Below the pieces are notes generated by a model that ran no database searches, had not been told where the DNA came from, and was given only the letters and a program-made list of their open reading frames with translations. From Kingella potus (GTDB lineage: Bacteria > Pseudomonadota > Gammaproteobacteria > Burkholderiales > Neisseriaceae): a DNA stretch of 64,000 bases. Positions within the stretch are counted from its first letter, which is position 1, and the number at the start of each line of letters is the position of its first letter. The translations under genes were made by a program, and so were the position numbers. Of the stretch, positions 27,706 to 37,328 are shown piece by piece. Where the stretch lies: positions 558,001 through 622,000 of the forward strand of contig NZ_UGJJ01000001.1 in NCBI RefSeq assembly GCF_900451175.1, in the 5' to 3' direction.

Positions 27706-28749
27706 ATGACAAAACCCCGTATTTTCCTAGGCATGGTCAACGATGCCGACATACACGTCCTGCTGGGCGAATGTCTGGCGCATCACGGCTTCGATGTGCT
27801 TGATTTCACGCTGGACACGCAAACCTTCCGCTACCCGAACCTCTGGGCGCGCATCCAAACCAAGTTCAAGCAAACCGTTTTGGGCAACAAAGATGCCAAA
27901 AAAGAACTGATGGTTGAAGTAAAGCGCAGGCAGTTGGCCGCCAAACTGGCAGACTTTCCCGCCTTCGATTACGCCTTATTCATCCGCTCGGATATTTATC
28001 CCAACAGCTTTATCCGTGAAATCAAAAGCAAATCCCGCCTTACGGTCAATTACCAATGGGACGGCTTGGATCGTTTCCCTTCTATAAAAAGCCAAATCGG
28101 CCTGTTTGACCGCTTCTATATTTTCGACCCGAATGATGCGGCACAGAACGATCCCCGCCTGCTGCCGACCACCAATTTCTATTTCGACCATCTGCCGCCA
28201 GCCGATGCCGTACAGACCGAAGCACCCGTACTCTATTTTATCGGCGCACACCGCGAAGACCGCATCCCCACCGTCCGCCGCTTCTGCCGTTATGCCGAAC
28301 AGGCCGGCTGGCCGCTGGATTTCCAAATCGTCTATTACGGCAATCCGCAACAAATCAGCCCGCTCTACGACTGCGGCAACATCACTTTCCGCCAGCGGAC
28401 AAGCTATCGGGAAAATCTGGAAAACGCCCGCCGCGCTTCGGTGCTGGTCGATTTCGTCATCAGCACGCACAGCGGCCTGTCGCTGCGCGTTTTTGAAGCA
28501 TTGGGACACCGCAAAAAACTGATTACCACCAATGCCGACATCAAAAACTACGATTTCTACCATCCCGACAACATCTTTATCTGGGACGGCGAACATTTCG
28601 ACGGCATGGATGACTTCCTCCAACGCCCTTATCATGAAATCGACCCCGCTATCCGCGAGAAATACAGCTTCGGCAACTGGCTCCGTTATGTATTGCAGAT
28701 AGAGCCCCACCAACCCATCCATTTACCCGTGCAGACTCCACCAACATGA
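27706..28749 (+). CDS. probable glycosyltransferase, family unassigned
   Basis: A 347-residue soluble protein with two alpha/beta halves: PRIFLGMVNDADIHVLLGEC at the start and VLYFIGAHREDRIPTVRRFC at mid-protein. Near the end SVLVDFVISTHSGLSLRVFE and HRKKLITTNADIKNYDFY recall the CgeB/GT-B nucleotide-sugar binding half. I infer a transferase from this pattern and context, not from a clear catalytic motif. Its last four bases overlap the ketoisomerase start (ATGA), so they are coupled. Confidence 0.6.
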   Translation: MTKPRIFLGMVNDADIHVLLGECLAHHGFDVLDFTLDTQTFRYPNLWARIQTKFKQTVLGNKDAKKELMVEVKRRQLAAKLADFPAFDYALFIRSDIYPNSFIREIKSKSRLTVNYQWDGLDRFPSIKSQIGLFDRFYIFDPNDAAQNDPRLLPTTNFYFDHLPPADAVQTEAPVLYFIGAHREDRIPTVRRFCRYAEQAGWPLDFQIVYYGNPQQISPLYDCGNITFRQRTSYRENLENARRASVLVDFVISTHSGLSLRVFEALGHRKKLITTNADIKNYDFYHPDNIFIWDGEHFDGMDDFLQRPYHEIDPAIREKYSFGNWLRYVLQIEPHQPIHLPVQTPPT

Positions 28750-29150
28750 AAATCAACCTGATACAGCTCCAAACCCACGGCGACGAACGCGGCTCGCTGA
28801 TTGCTCTTGAAGAAGGCAAAAACATCCCTTTTAAAATCAAGCGCGTTTATTATCTGTTCGACACCAAAGAAGGCGTGCGGCGCGGTTTTCACGCCCACAA
28901 GCAGCTCAAACAGATTGTGGTGGCCGTGCGCGGTTCGTGCCGTTTCCTGCTGGACGACGGCACAGAAAAAGTCAGCGTGTTGCTGGACAATCCGGCGCAG
29001 GGCTTGTTAATCGAATCGTTTATGTGGCGGGAAATGTATGATTTTTCGGAAGACTGCGTGTTGATGGTGCTGGCCGACAGCCTGTACGACGAGTCGGACT
29101 ATATCCGCGACTACGACGAATTTGTCCGCATCTCGGGGAAAGAAGGTTAG
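28746..29150 (+). CDS. dTDP-4-oxo-6-deoxyglucose 3,4-ketoisomerase (FdtA/QdtA family)
   Basis: A 134-residue cupin that shifts the keto group of dTDP-4-keto-6-deoxyglucose from C4 to C3. Family features are the N-terminal [39 protein letters not shown] with its active-site histidines, and [19 protein letters not shown]. FdtA gives the galacto product and QdtA the gluco product; sequence reading cannot separate them, so I leave the symbol blank. It is not RmlC (3,5-epimerase), which has a different, longer sequence. The acetyltransferase starts 3 bp downstream. Confidence 0.85.
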   Translation: MKINLIQLQTHGDERGSLIALEEGKNIPFKIKRVYYLFDTKEGVRRGFHAHKQLKQIVVAVRGSCRFLLDDGTEKVSVLLDNPAQGLLIESFMWREMYDFSEDCVLMVLADSLYDESDYIRDYDEFVRISGKEG

Positions 29151-29152
29151 CC

Positions 29153-29611
29153 GTGTTTATCCATCCGCTCAGCGATGTTGCCGCCAAAAATATCGGCGAA
29201 GGCACGCGCATCTGGCAGTTTGCCGTGGTGCTGGCAGATGCCGCCATCGGCAAAAACTGCAATATCTGCGCCCATACCCTGATTGAAAACGACGTGGTAA
29301 TCGGCAACAACGTTACAGTCAAATCAGGCGTTTACCTGTGGGACGGCATTGTGTTGGAAGACGATGTCTTCGTCGGCCCGAATGCCACGTTCACCAACGA
29401 CAAAATGCCCCGCTCCAAACAGTATCCGCCCGAATTTTTAAAAACCGTCGTCCGCAAAGGCGCAAGCATCGGTGCCAACGCCACCATCCTGCCCGGCATC
29501 GAGCTGGGCGAATACTGCATGGTCGGCGCAGGTGCCGTCGTTACCAAAAATGTCCCGCCCAGAAGTATTGTGGCCGGCAACCCCGCCCGTATCGTAGGAG
29601 AAATACCGTGA
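29153..29611 (+). CDS. dTDP-3-amino-3,6-dideoxyhexose N-acetyltransferase (QdtC/FdtC-like)
   Basis: A 152-residue left-handed beta-helix acyltransferase of the hexapeptide-repeat type: [40 protein letters not shown] and [20 protein letters not shown]. The ending [18 protein letters not shown] is the usual closing loop. In context it acetylates the 3-amino group made by the neighbouring aminotransferase. It begins with GTG at 29153. Its stop overlaps the GTG start of the aminotransferase (29608-29611). Confidence 0.85.
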   Translation: MFIHPLSDVAAKNIGEGTRIWQFAVVLADAAIGKNCNICAHTLIENDVVIGNNVTVKSGVYLWDGIVLEDDVFVGPNATFTNDKMPRSKQYPPEFLKTVVRKGASIGANATILPGIELGEYCMVGAGAVVTKNVPPRSIVAGNPARIVGEIP

Positions 29612-30708
29612 TTCCGTTTTTGGATTTGCAACAGATCAACCGGCAATATGCCGAAGAATTGAAAGCCGCCTGCAACCGCGTTATCGACAGCGGCTGGTAT
29701 ATTTCGGGCAGCGAACTGGAAAATTTCGAGCAGCAGTTTGCCCGATATTGCGGCGCAAAGCACGCCATCGGCGTGGCCAACGGCTTGGACGCGCTGGTTT
29801 TGGTATTGCGCGCTTGGCAGGAAGCAGGCCGTCTGAAAGAGGGCGACGAAGTCATTGTGCCCGCCAACACCTATATCGCCTCCGTACTGGCCGTTACCGC
29901 CAACCGGCTCGTGCCGGTGCTGGTCGAGCCCGATGCCGCAACCTTCAATCTGAGCGCGGCTGCCGTTGCGGCAGCGGTAACGGACAAAACCCGCGCCGTT
30001 TTGCCTGTCCACCTCTACGGTCAGTTGGCCGATATGGCGGGCATCATGCCGCTGGCGGAGAAACACGGCCTGCTGGTATTGGAAGATGCCGCCCAAGCCC
30101 ACGGCGCACGGCTAAACGATAAAAAAGCAGGCAATTGGGGACATGCGGCGGGATTCAGTTTTTATCCCGGCAAAAACCTCGGCGCACTCGGCGACGGCGG
30201 CGCGGTTACCACCAACGACGACGGATTGGCCGAAATCATCCGGGCATTGCGCAATTACGGCTCGCACCGCAAATACGAAAACCTGTACAGCGGCACCAAC
30301 AGCCGCCTGGACGAGATTCAGGCCGCCATGCTGGCGGTCAAACTCAACCATCTGGATCGGGAAAACGCCCGCCGCCGCCGCATCGCGCAACGCTATCTGT
30401 CCGAAATCCGCAATCCCCTGATTACGCTGCCCCAAGCCCCCGTATCCGAAGCACACGTCTGGCATTTGTTTGTCGTCCGCTGCGCCAAGCGCGATGAGTT
30501 GCAGGAACACCTGCGGCAAAACGGCATCCAAACGCTGGTGCACTATCCGATTCCGCCGCACAAGCAGCAGGCCTACCGCCATCTGAACCACCTTTCCCTG
30601 CCGCTGACCGAAGAGCTGCACCGCAGCGTGTTGTCGCTGCCCATCAGCCCCGTTATGACGGATGAAGAAGCAGGCAGGGTAATTGATGCCTGCAACAGCT
30701 TCAAATAA
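29608..30708 (+). CDS. dTDP-3-oxo-6-deoxyhexose aminotransferase (FdtB/QdtB-like)
   Basis: A 366-residue DegT/DnrJ/EryC1-type PLP aminotransferase. It has [20 protein letters not shown] at the N-terminus, [17 protein letters not shown] and the lysine-bearing [28 protein letters not shown] and [12 protein letters not shown] are also typical. It installs the 3-amino group on the ketoisomerase product. I use the GTG at 29608, overlapping the previous stop; the open frame upstream is a shadow of the acetyltransferase gene. A DUS lies in the coding sequence (AGRLKEG). Confidence 0.88.
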   Translation: MIPFLDLQQINRQYAEELKAACNRVIDSGWYISGSELENFEQQFARYCGAKHAIGVANGLDALVLVLRAWQEAGRLKEGDEVIVPANTYIASVLAVTANRLVPVLVEPDAATFNLSAAAVAAAVTDKTRAVLPVHLYGQLADMAGIMPLAEKHGLLVLEDAAQAHGARLNDKKAGNWGHAAGFSFYPGKNLGALGDGGAVTTNDDGLAEIIRALRNYGSHRKYENLYSGTNSRLDEIQAAMLAVKLNHLDRENARRRRIAQRYLSEIRNPLITLPQAPVSEAHVWHLFVVRCAKRDELQEHLRQNGIQTLVHYPIPPHKQQAYRHLNHLSLPLTEELHRSVLSLPISPVMTDEEAGRVIDACNSFK

Positions 30709-30722
30709 TACAAGGATACAAT

Positions 30723-31754
30723 ATGAGCAACCATCTGCTTTCCATCTGCTGCCTCGGTTACAACCATGCCGATTTTTTAAAAGAAAACCTTGATTCTATC
30801 GAACGCATTGCTTATCCGAATATAGAAGTCGTCGTAGTGGATGACGGCTCGAAAGACAACAGCGTGGAGGTTTTAAACGGCTTGGCCGACAAATATCCGT
30901 TTCCCGTTACCGTCATTGCCCAAGAGAATACGGGCAATATCGGTAAAAACTTCAACACCGCCCTAGAAAAATGCAAGGGCGGATTAGTGGCCTTTATTTC
31001 TTTGGACGATGTGTTTAATCCGGAAGTTGTCCGCCAAGAAATCGAGCTGATGAACAGCCAAGAAGACTTGGCTTTTGTGGCCACCAAAAAAGCGGCATCC
31101 ATCAACAACAAAGGCAAAGTCATCACCGGATACCTGCCCGAATCGCCCATTGAAAATATAGAACACCCCACCGTATCAGAGCTGCTGGAATTTGAATACT
31201 CGCACTTCGGCGCATTCTTTATACAAGGATGCATATTCAGAAAATCGCTAATCGATGCCGTCGGCGGGTTTGACGAAGACATCATCGGCGACGACATTGT
31301 TCTCCGAACCAAGCTGTTCCGCTATCTGCTCGATCATCCCGAATGGAAACACGCATTTCTGCCGGGCAACAATGTTTTCTACCGCCTGCACGACAACAAT
31401 ATACATAAAAACAGCATACGCCAGATTAGAAATGTCAGCGAATATCTGGAAAGATACTGGCCGGACAGAGAAGTGCCCGACGCATTGGTTTCATGGGCGG
31501 TTTATGCCATTAGAAATTCCACTTTCGACGAATCCATACGCATCTTCTCCATGAACAAAGTGGCCGCCTCACTCCTGCACAACAAAGAAGTACAGAAAAT
31601 ATTGCAGGCATCCGCCTATGCCTCATACAAAGCAGACCATAAAAAACCCATCAGCAAAGAAAGAATCAAAGACATAAGAATCATCACATTATTCGGCAAC
31701 ATCGTCTTTTCCTACAAAAAGAAACTGAAACAACGCAATCCGGCACACTCCTGA
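30723..31754 (+). CDS. family 2 glycosyltransferase
   Basis: A 343-residue GT2 (GT-A fold) enzyme: LLSICCLGYNHADFLKENLD, then VVVDDGSKDNSVEV, the donor-binding region GGLVAFISLDDVFNPE with the DD pair, and IGDDIVLRTKLFRYLL. No transmembrane segments are apparent, so it acts at the cytoplasmic face. It probably transfers the acetamido sugar made by the upstream enzymes. Its codon use is more AT-rich than the flanking genes, which suggests it was acquired. Confidence 0.85.
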   Translation: MSNHLLSICCLGYNHADFLKENLDSIERIAYPNIEVVVVDDGSKDNSVEVLNGLADKYPFPVTVIAQENTGNIGKNFNTALEKCKGGLVAFISLDDVFNPEVVRQEIELMNSQEDLAFVATKKAASINNKGKVITGYLPESPIENIEHPTVSELLEFEYSHFGAFFIQGCIFRKSLIDAVGGFDEDIIGDDIVLRTKLFRYLLDHPEWKHAFLPGNNVFYRLHDNNIHKNSIRQIRNVSEYLERYWPDREVPDALVSWAVYAIRNSTFDESIRIFSMNKVAASLLHNKEVQKILQASAYASYKADHKKPISKERIKDIRIITLFGNIVFSYKKKLKQRNPAHS

Positions 31755-31807
31755 CACCGCCCGTTTGCACAGATTTCCCCCAACTTACAGCCCAACGAAC
31801 CTGAACT

Positions 31808-32872
31808 ATGCACCCCATCCTCATCACCGGCGGCGCGGGCTTTATCGGCTCCGCCCTCATCCGCCACCTCATCGCCCACACAGACGAACACGTCGTCAAC
31901 CTCGACAAACTCACCTACGCCGGCAACCTCCAATCCCTCGCCGCCGTGTCCGGCCACCCCCGCTACACCTTCGAGCACGCCGACATCTGCGACCGCGCCG
32001 CACTAGACCGCATCTTCGAGCAGCACCAGCCCCGCGCCGTCATGCACCTGGCCGCCGAAAGCCACGTCGACCGCAGCATCGACAGCCCCGCCGACTTCAT
32101 CCACACCAACATCGTCGGCACCTACACCCTGCTCGAAGCCGCCCGCGCCCACTACGAAAGACTACCTGAAAACCAAAAAACCGCCTTCCGCTTCCACCAC
32201 ATCTCCACCGACGAAGTGTACGGCGACCTGCACGGCAGCGACGACCTGTTCACCGAAACCACCCCCTACGCCCCGTCCAGCCCCTACTCCGCCAGCAAAG
32301 CCGGCAGCGACCACCTCGTCCGCGCCTGGCAGCGCACCTACCGCCTGCCCACCCTCATCACCAACTGCTCAAATAATTACGGCCCCTGCCACTTCCCCGA
32401 AAAACTCATCCCCCACATCATCCTCAACGCCCTTTCCGGCAAACCCCTGCCCATATACGGCGACGGCAGCCAAATCCGCGACTGGCTGTATGTAGAAGAC
32501 CACGCCCGCGCCCTCCACACCGTCGTAACGCAAGGCCACACCGGCGAAACCTACAACATCGGCGGACACAACGAAAAAACCAACCTCGAAGTCGTCCGCA
32601 CCGTCTGCGCCCTGCTCGAAGAACTCGCCCCCGAAAAGCCCGCCGGCGTACACCGCTATGCCGACCTCATCACCTTCGTCCCCGACCGCCCCGGCCACGA
32701 TGCCCGCTACGCCATCGACGCCGCCAAAATCGCCCGCGAACTCGGCTGGCAGCCGCAGGAAACCTTCGACAGCGGCATCCGCAAAACCGTGCAATGGTAT
32801 CTCGACAACCGCGACTGGTGGCAAAACGTCCTCAACGGCAGCTACCGCCTGCAACGCCTCGGCGGACGGTAA
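31808..32872 (+). CDS. rfbB: dTDP-glucose 4,6-dehydratase
   Basis: A 354-residue extended short-chain dehydrogenase (RmlB). It has the NAD motif [16 protein letters not shown], the family motif [18 protein letters not shown], the active-site STDEVYGDL and the YxxxK pair in [14 protein letters not shown]. It makes dTDP-4-keto-6-deoxyglucose, the shared precursor of dTDP-rhamnose and of the 3-acetamido sugar. It is followed by rfbA after a 138-bp gap carrying DUS of both dialects. Confidence 0.95.
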   Translation: MHPILITGGAGFIGSALIRHLIAHTDEHVVNLDKLTYAGNLQSLAAVSGHPRYTFEHADICDRAALDRIFEQHQPRAVMHLAAESHVDRSIDSPADFIHTNIVGTYTLLEAARAHYERLPENQKTAFRFHHISTDEVYGDLHGSDDLFTETTPYAPSSPYSASKAGSDHLVRAWQRTYRLPTLITNCSNNYGPCHFPEKLIPHIILNALSGKPLPIYGDGSQIRDWLYVEDHARALHTVVTQGHTGETYNIGGHNEKTNLEVVRTVCALLEELAPEKPAGVHRYADLITFVPDRPGHDARYAIDAAKIARELGWQPQETFDSGIRKTVQWYLDNRDWWQNVLNGSYRLQRLGGR

Positions 32873-32878
32873 AACCCC

Positions 32879-32929
32879 TTTTCAGACGGCCACAGGCTAC
32901 CTGAAGCCCAAACAGGCCGTCTGAAAACC
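32879..32929. repeat. DUS pair with an Eikenella-type DUS inside
   Basis: TTTTCAGACGGCC, then AGGCTACCTGAA (32894-32905), then AGGCCGTCTGAAAA: two uptake dialects nested in 51 bp between rfbB and rfbA. Confidence 0.85.
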
Positions 32930-33010
32930 CCGCCACATAATGCAAACCCCGTTTTCAGACGGCCTCCAAACACCGACAGACCAAAACCCAAAAAGCCCAA
33001 AGGACACCCC

Positions 33011-33892
33011 ATGAAAGGCATCATCCTCGCCGGCGGCTCCGGCACCCGCCTCTACCCCATCACACGCGGCGTATCCAAGCAGCTCCTACCCGTGTACGAC
33101 AAACCCATGATTTACTACCCCCTGTCCGTACTGATGCTCGCCGGCATCCGCGACATCCTCGTCATCACCACCCCCGAAGACAACGCCGCCTTCCGCCGCC
33201 TGCTCGGCAGCGGCCAAGACTTCGGCATCCGCATCAGCTACGCCGTCCAGCCCAGCCCCGACGGCCTCGCCCAAGCCTTCCTCATCGGCGAAGACTTCAT
33301 CGGCAGCGACAACGTCTGCCTCGTCTTAGGCGACAACATCTTCTACGGCCAATCCTTCACCCAAATGCTGCAACAAGCCGCCGCCCGCGCACACGGAGCC
33401 ACCGTCTTCGCCTACCAAGTCAAAGACCCCGAACGCTTCGGCGTAGTAGAGTTCGACAAACAATTCAAAGCCATATCCATCGAAGAAAAACCGCAGCAGC
33501 CCAAATCCGACTGGGCGGTAACCGGCCTCTATTTCTACGACAACCGCGTCGTCGGCATGGCCAAACAAGTCAAACCCTCCGCCCGCGGCGAGCTCGAAAT
33601 CACCACCCTCAACGAAATGTACCTCGAAGACGGCAGCCTCAACGTCCAGCTTCTCGGACGCGGCTTCGCCTGGCTCGACACCGGCACCCACGAAAGCCTG
33701 CACGAAGCCGCCTCCTTCGTACAGGCCGTGCAAAACATCCAAAACCTTCAGGTAGCCTGCCTCGAAGAAATCGCCTGGCGCAACGGCTGGCTGCCGGCCG
33801 AACAACTCGAAGCCCTCGCCCGCCCCATGGCCAAAAACGAATACGGCCGATACCTGCTGCGCCTGCTGAAACACAGCGGCCGGCCGCTTTGA
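33011..33892 (+). CDS. rfbA: glucose-1-phosphate thymidylyltransferase
   Basis: RmlA makes dTDP-glucose from dTTP and glucose 1-phosphate. The 293-residue sequence starts [20 protein letters not shown] (the nucleotide-binding loop) and contains [30 protein letters not shown] and [14 protein letters not shown]. The start has AAAGGA upstream. An Eikenella-type uptake sequence is inside the gene at 33747-33758 (read as LQVAC). Confidence 0.96.
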   Translation: MKGIILAGGSGTRLYPITRGVSKQLLPVYDKPMIYYPLSVLMLAGIRDILVITTPEDNAAFRRLLGSGQDFGIRISYAVQPSPDGLAQAFLIGEDFIGSDNVCLVLGDNIFYGQSFTQMLQQAAARAHGATVFAYQVKDPERFGVVEFDKQFKAISIEEKPQQPKSDWAVTGLYFYDNRVVGMAKQVKPSARGELEITTLNEMYLEDGSLNVQLLGRGFAWLDTGTHESLHEAASFVQAVQNIQNLQVACLEEIAWRNGWLPAEQLEALARPMAKNEYGRYLLRLLKHSGRPL

Positions 33893-33981
33893 GGCCGTCT
33901 GAAAAGCAGTCTGTACATTGCGGAATATTCCGCATCATGCACCGTCACGACCCGCCATCCCTGCAAAAACATGAGGATAAA

Positions 33982-35022
33982 ATGAACATCCGCAAACCTA
34001 CCCTGCTTATGCTGGCGGCTGCCGCAGCCGCGCTTTTACTGTCGGGTACGGCCGCAGCCGCAGGCACCATACTGCGCTACAGCGACCACGAACCCTACGG
34101 CAATATGCGCACCCGCTTCATCAACGACGTATTCTTCAAAAACGTCGAAGCCGAAAGCCAAGGCCGTCTGAAAATCGAAGCGCACTGGGGCGGCAGCATC
34201 GCCAAAGCGCACAACGAACTGCAAGCCGTAGCCGACGGTAAAACCGACCTCATCACCGCCGTCCCCGAATACAGCCTGCAACAACTGCCGCTGCACCAAC
34301 TCTTCAAAGGCTTCATGATCGGCCCCGTCGGCGGACAACAAGTACAAACCCTGCGCCGCATCTACGCCGACATCCCCGAACTCACCGCCGAATACCAAAA
34401 AAACGGCGTAACCCCGCTCATCATCGCCACCGGCTACCCCGTCGCCTTCTTCAGCACCAAGCCGCTGAAAAACCTGAACGACATCAAAGGACAAACCTGG
34501 CGCAGCGCCAGCTTCTGGCATCGTGATTTTCTGAAAAACGCCGGCGCAATGCCCACCACCAGCCGCTGGGGCGAAGAAACCTACGCCAAACTGGCCAGCG
34601 GCGAAATGCACGGCCTGATGGTCAACATCGACAGTGCCATCGACATCAAAGCCTACGAACACGCCCCCTACGCCCTTGTTTCGCGAGACTTCTGGCTGGG
34701 ACACATCTACCCCGTAGTCATCAGCAGCCAAAAATGGGCACAGCTTAGCGAAGCAGACCGCGCCGCCTTCCGCCGCGCCGCCGAAAAATCCTACGGCGAG
34801 CTGGGCAGAATCATGGACGAAAGCTACGCGCAAATCCTGCAAACCGCCCGCGACAAAGGCGTGAACTTACGCGAACTCAGCCCCGAAGAAGTGCGGGAAT
34901 GGGCAAAAACCAGCAACTACCGCGCCGTACTCGACAGCTGGGCGGCAGAGCAGGAACGCGCAGGCACAGCGGGGACAACGGCCGTATTGCAGAAACTGAA
35001 AAAACATCTGCTGCCGCAATGA
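33982..35022 (+). CDS. orphan TRAP-type periplasmic solute-binding protein (DctP family)
   Basis: A 346-residue exported binding protein: signal LLMLAAAAAALLLSGTAAAA, then a DctP fold with ILRYSDHEPYGNMRTRFIND, EAHWGGSIAKAHNELQAV and PLKNLNDIKGQTWRSASFW. The C-terminus is DESYAQILQTARDKGVNL. The start at 33982 has ATGAGGATAAA upstream; the earlier in-frame ATG begins with DUS-coded residues. No DctQ or DctM membrane subunits are nearby, so it is an orphan; the ligand is unknown. It splits rfbA from rfbD. Confidence 0.85.
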   Translation: MNIRKPTLLMLAAAAAALLLSGTAAAAGTILRYSDHEPYGNMRTRFINDVFFKNVEAESQGRLKIEAHWGGSIAKAHNELQAVADGKTDLITAVPEYSLQQLPLHQLFKGFMIGPVGGQQVQTLRRIYADIPELTAEYQKNGVTPLIIATGYPVAFFSTKPLKNLNDIKGQTWRSASFWHRDFLKNAGAMPTTSRWGEETYAKLASGEMHGLMVNIDSAIDIKAYEHAPYALVSRDFWLGHIYPVVISSQKWAQLSEADRAAFRRAAEKSYGELGRIMDESYAQILQTARDKGVNLRELSPEEVREWAKTSNYRAVLDSWAAEQERAGTAGTTAVLQKLKKHLLPQ

Positions 35023-35179
35023 AATCCGGTTTTCCGTCTTGCCAAGAATTTATGCAACGCAAACGAAAATTCTGCATTCCAAGAAATCAAGAAACAATGC
35101 GGATAGAAAAAAATATGGAGATAGAGTGAATGAAAAAATTACACGTATTTGCGAAATAGGGAACTAAAGTATAAAAAAA

Positions 35180-35449
35180 TCCTCCCCGCCACCGCCGTGC
35201 CCTGCTGCCCGAAAGCCAAGAAGCGGCTGAGCTTGAAAGCCGGAAAAAATCGCGCGATTTCCTGAAAACCCGCCCCGTCTGCATCGGCACATCGAACCGG
35301 GCGGCAAATACCACTTTATCAACGTCGCCGGATGGGCATTACCGCAAAAGTTGGAAAACGCCACCGCCAACATGCAGCAAACGCTGAAAAACCCGCTGCC
35401 GGAAAACACGCAGATACAGCCCTGCCTGTTCCGCTTCATCGATCAATAA
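35180..35449 (+). pseudogene. remnant of an antibiotic-biosynthesis-monooxygenase-type gene
   Basis: Two fragments in different frames: SQEAAELESRKKSRDFLKTR, then, one frame over from about 35285, HIEPGGKYHFINVAGWALPQ and a normal-looking end QIQPCLFRFIDQ. Together they match the ABM fold pattern (x-DFL-x-x-RPG ... x-H-x-x-I-x-P-x-x-x-Y-x-F-I-N-V-A-x-W). The N-terminal half is missing and a frameshift separates the pieces, so no functional protein is expected. Family assignment is from pattern only. Confidence 0.5.
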
Positions 35450-35459
35450 GGCACGCACC

Positions 35460-35735
35460 ATGAGAAACGACAATCCTCAAACATCCGGACGCGTCAGCCG
35501 CCTGCTGCATTGGCTGATGGTGGCGACGATGCTGCTGATGTCAGCCTCCGCCATCGCTTCCAGTATCTACCCCACGCTGAATGTACTGCGGCGGCTGCAC
35601 CAAGGCTTCGGCATCACCCTTCTGGTGCTGGTGGCACTCCGGATTGCGCTCGCTCGCTGAACAACCTCCGCAGCCGCCCTAGCGAAAGCTGGGCATATCG
35701 GCCTGTATCTGTTAGCGAACCATACGCACCGTGTC
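35460..35735 (+). pseudogene. truncated and frameshifted cytochrome b561
   Basis: A 66-codon start RLLHWLMVATMLLMSASAIA and LRRLHQGFGITLLVLVALRI matches the first two helices of a cytochrome b561, including heme-ligand histidines (RLLHW and LHQGFG). It then stops at 35660. In another frame ALAKAGHIGLYLLANHTHRV follows, which is the expected continuation of b561. The rest is lost by about 35740, after which 35740-36025 holds only an inverted DUS pair. Confidence 0.7.
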
Positions 35736-35904
35736 GTGCCGTATTTATTTAGCGGAACAAAACAGCCAAGATACCGCACCGCAGGCAGAGCGAAGCATAT
35801 TTTCCCTGCATTGTTTTTAAGACATAAGAAAATCCTTCCCTATCAGACCAAGGCGCGGAAAGGCCGCAGGTTTTTTATATTGTTCCGCTACAAACCGCAG
35901 CGAA

Positions 35905-35936
35905 AGGCCGTCTGAAATCTGTCTTTCAGACGGCCT
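35905..35936. repeat. inverted DUS pair
   Basis: AGGCCGTCTGAAA and TTTCAGACGGCCT between the cytochrome b561 remnant and rfbD. Confidence 0.7.
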
Positions 35937-36025
35937 TTCCGCTTTTGCCCAAACGCACGCTCCGTTTTCCAAGCCGCCTTTTCAGACGGCCTACCTCCGT
36001 CCCAACCCATCATAAGGACAAACAC

Positions 36026-36922
36026 ATGAACATCCTCCTCGCCGGAGCCGCAGGCCAAGTCGGCCGCGAACTCGTTTCCCGTCTCGAAAACCGCGCCAAT
36101 CTACTGGCCGCAGGCCGCGACACCCTCGACATCACCGACCGCAATGCCGTTTTTCAGACGGCCTCATCCCTCCGTCCCGACATCATCATCAACGCCGCCG
36201 CCTACACCGCCGTAGACAAAGCCGAAAACGATGCCGCTGCCGCCTACGCCGTAAACCGCGATGCCGTGCGCCATCTGGCCGAAGCCGCCGCCGCGCACAA
36301 CGCCGCCTTCATCCATCTCTCCACCGACTACGTTTTCGACGGCACGGCAAACCGCCCCTACCGCGAAACCGACCCCGTCCACCCGCAAAGCATCTACGGC
36401 CAAAGCAAACTCGCAGGTGAACAGGCCGCCGCCGCCTGTGCCCGCCACATCATCCTGCGCACCGCCTGGGTGTTCGGCGCACACGGCGGCAACTTCGTCA
36501 AAACCATGCTCCGCCTCGGCCGCGAACGCGACAGTCTCGGCATCGTTGCCGACCAGCACGGCGCACCCACTCCCGCCGCCGCCATTGCCGCCGCCATCGT
36601 TACGATTGCCGGACGCAGCCGTGATCCGGACTTCGCCGACTGGGGCATCTACCATTTTTCAGGCAGCCCCTACACCACCTGGCACGGCTTCGCCGCCGAA
36701 ATCTTCGCCCAAGCGGTCAAACAAAATATCCTGCCGCACGCGCCGCAATTAAACGCCATCGCCACCGCCGACTACCCCACCCCCGCCCGCCGCCCTGCCG
36801 ATTCGCGACTGGACTGCGCCAAGATCCATGAAGTCTTCGGCATCCCCCCCGCAAACTGGCAGGCCGCCCTTGCCAATCTGCATCCCTATCTGCCTGCCGC
36901 GCCACATAACGCGCCGCAATAA
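36026..36922 (+). CDS. rfbD: dTDP-4-dehydrorhamnose reductase
   Basis: RmlD, a 298-residue NAD(P)H reductase forming dTDP-L-rhamnose in the last step of the pathway. It has MNILLAGAAGQVGRELVSRL, AAYTAVDKAENDAAAAYAVN, HLSTDYVFDGTANRPYRETD and the active-site YGQSKLAGEQ. The start at 36026 has AAGGA upstream. Its substrate needs RmlC (rfbC), which is absent from this window. One DUS is in the coding sequence (FQTAS). Confidence 0.93.
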   Translation: MNILLAGAAGQVGRELVSRLENRANLLAAGRDTLDITDRNAVFQTASSLRPDIIINAAAYTAVDKAENDAAAAYAVNRDAVRHLAEAAAAHNAAFIHLSTDYVFDGTANRPYRETDPVHPQSIYGQSKLAGEQAAAACARHIILRTAWVFGAHGGNFVKTMLRLGRERDSLGIVADQHGAPTPAAAIAAAIVTIAGRSRDPDFADWGIYHFSGSPYTTWHGFAAEIFAQAVKQNILPHAPQLNAIATADYPTPARRPADSRLDCAKIHEVFGIPPANWQAALANLHPYLPAAPHNAPQ

Positions 36923-37000
36923 AACATCCCTTACCTTATTCGGCATATTGCCGGCACAGTTGCAACCAACATCCCGTCCCTTAACCTGTGGAGGCACAGC

Positions 37001-37207
37001 ATGAAAGCAAAAAACAAAATTTTCAATTGGGACAAAGCCAAAACCCAATACCGGTATATCAAAGGCGGAGACTTGTTCTGCTACCGGATTGCCGAATTCT
37101 GTCAGTTTTCCGTTTGCCAAACGGCAAGATGCAGAACGGTTGCGGATACTTCTGGGCAGCAAAAACCGCGTACATTGTCTTGGGACGGCATACCCTACGT
37201 TTGCTAA
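37001..37207 (+). CDS. small hypothetical frame, possibly a remnant
   Basis: Sixty-eight codons starting 7 bp after a strong GGAGG site, reading MKAKNKIFNWDKAKTQYRYI then GGDLFCYRIAEFCQF before becoming Cys/Ser/Arg-rich. The change of character after about residue 35 suggests a frameshift. No family is recognised. The rest of the 36923-37328 gap holds nothing else I can support. Confidence 0.3.
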   Translation: MKAKNKIFNWDKAKTQYRYIKGGDLFCYRIAEFCQFSVCQTARCRTVADTSGQQKPRTLSWDGIPYVC

Positions 37208-37328
37208 TGGTCGTTGCTCTCATACAAATAATTCTAGAAGAGGCGGAAGCACAATCCTAGCTTCAAAAGGAAAAACAAGCCAAGCAAACGGCAAAATATA
37301 GTATTTATTTTATTAAGGCATGGATAAT

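Noticed and set aside
28746..29150. Cupin considered as RmlC (3,5-epimerase)
   Set aside because: Length (134 residues), [10 protein letters not shown] region and neighbouring aminotransferase and acetyltransferase fit FdtA/QdtA instead.
36988..37319. Several overlapping small frames
   Set aside because: Only the one at 37001 has a good ribosome site; the others have shadow or mixed composition.
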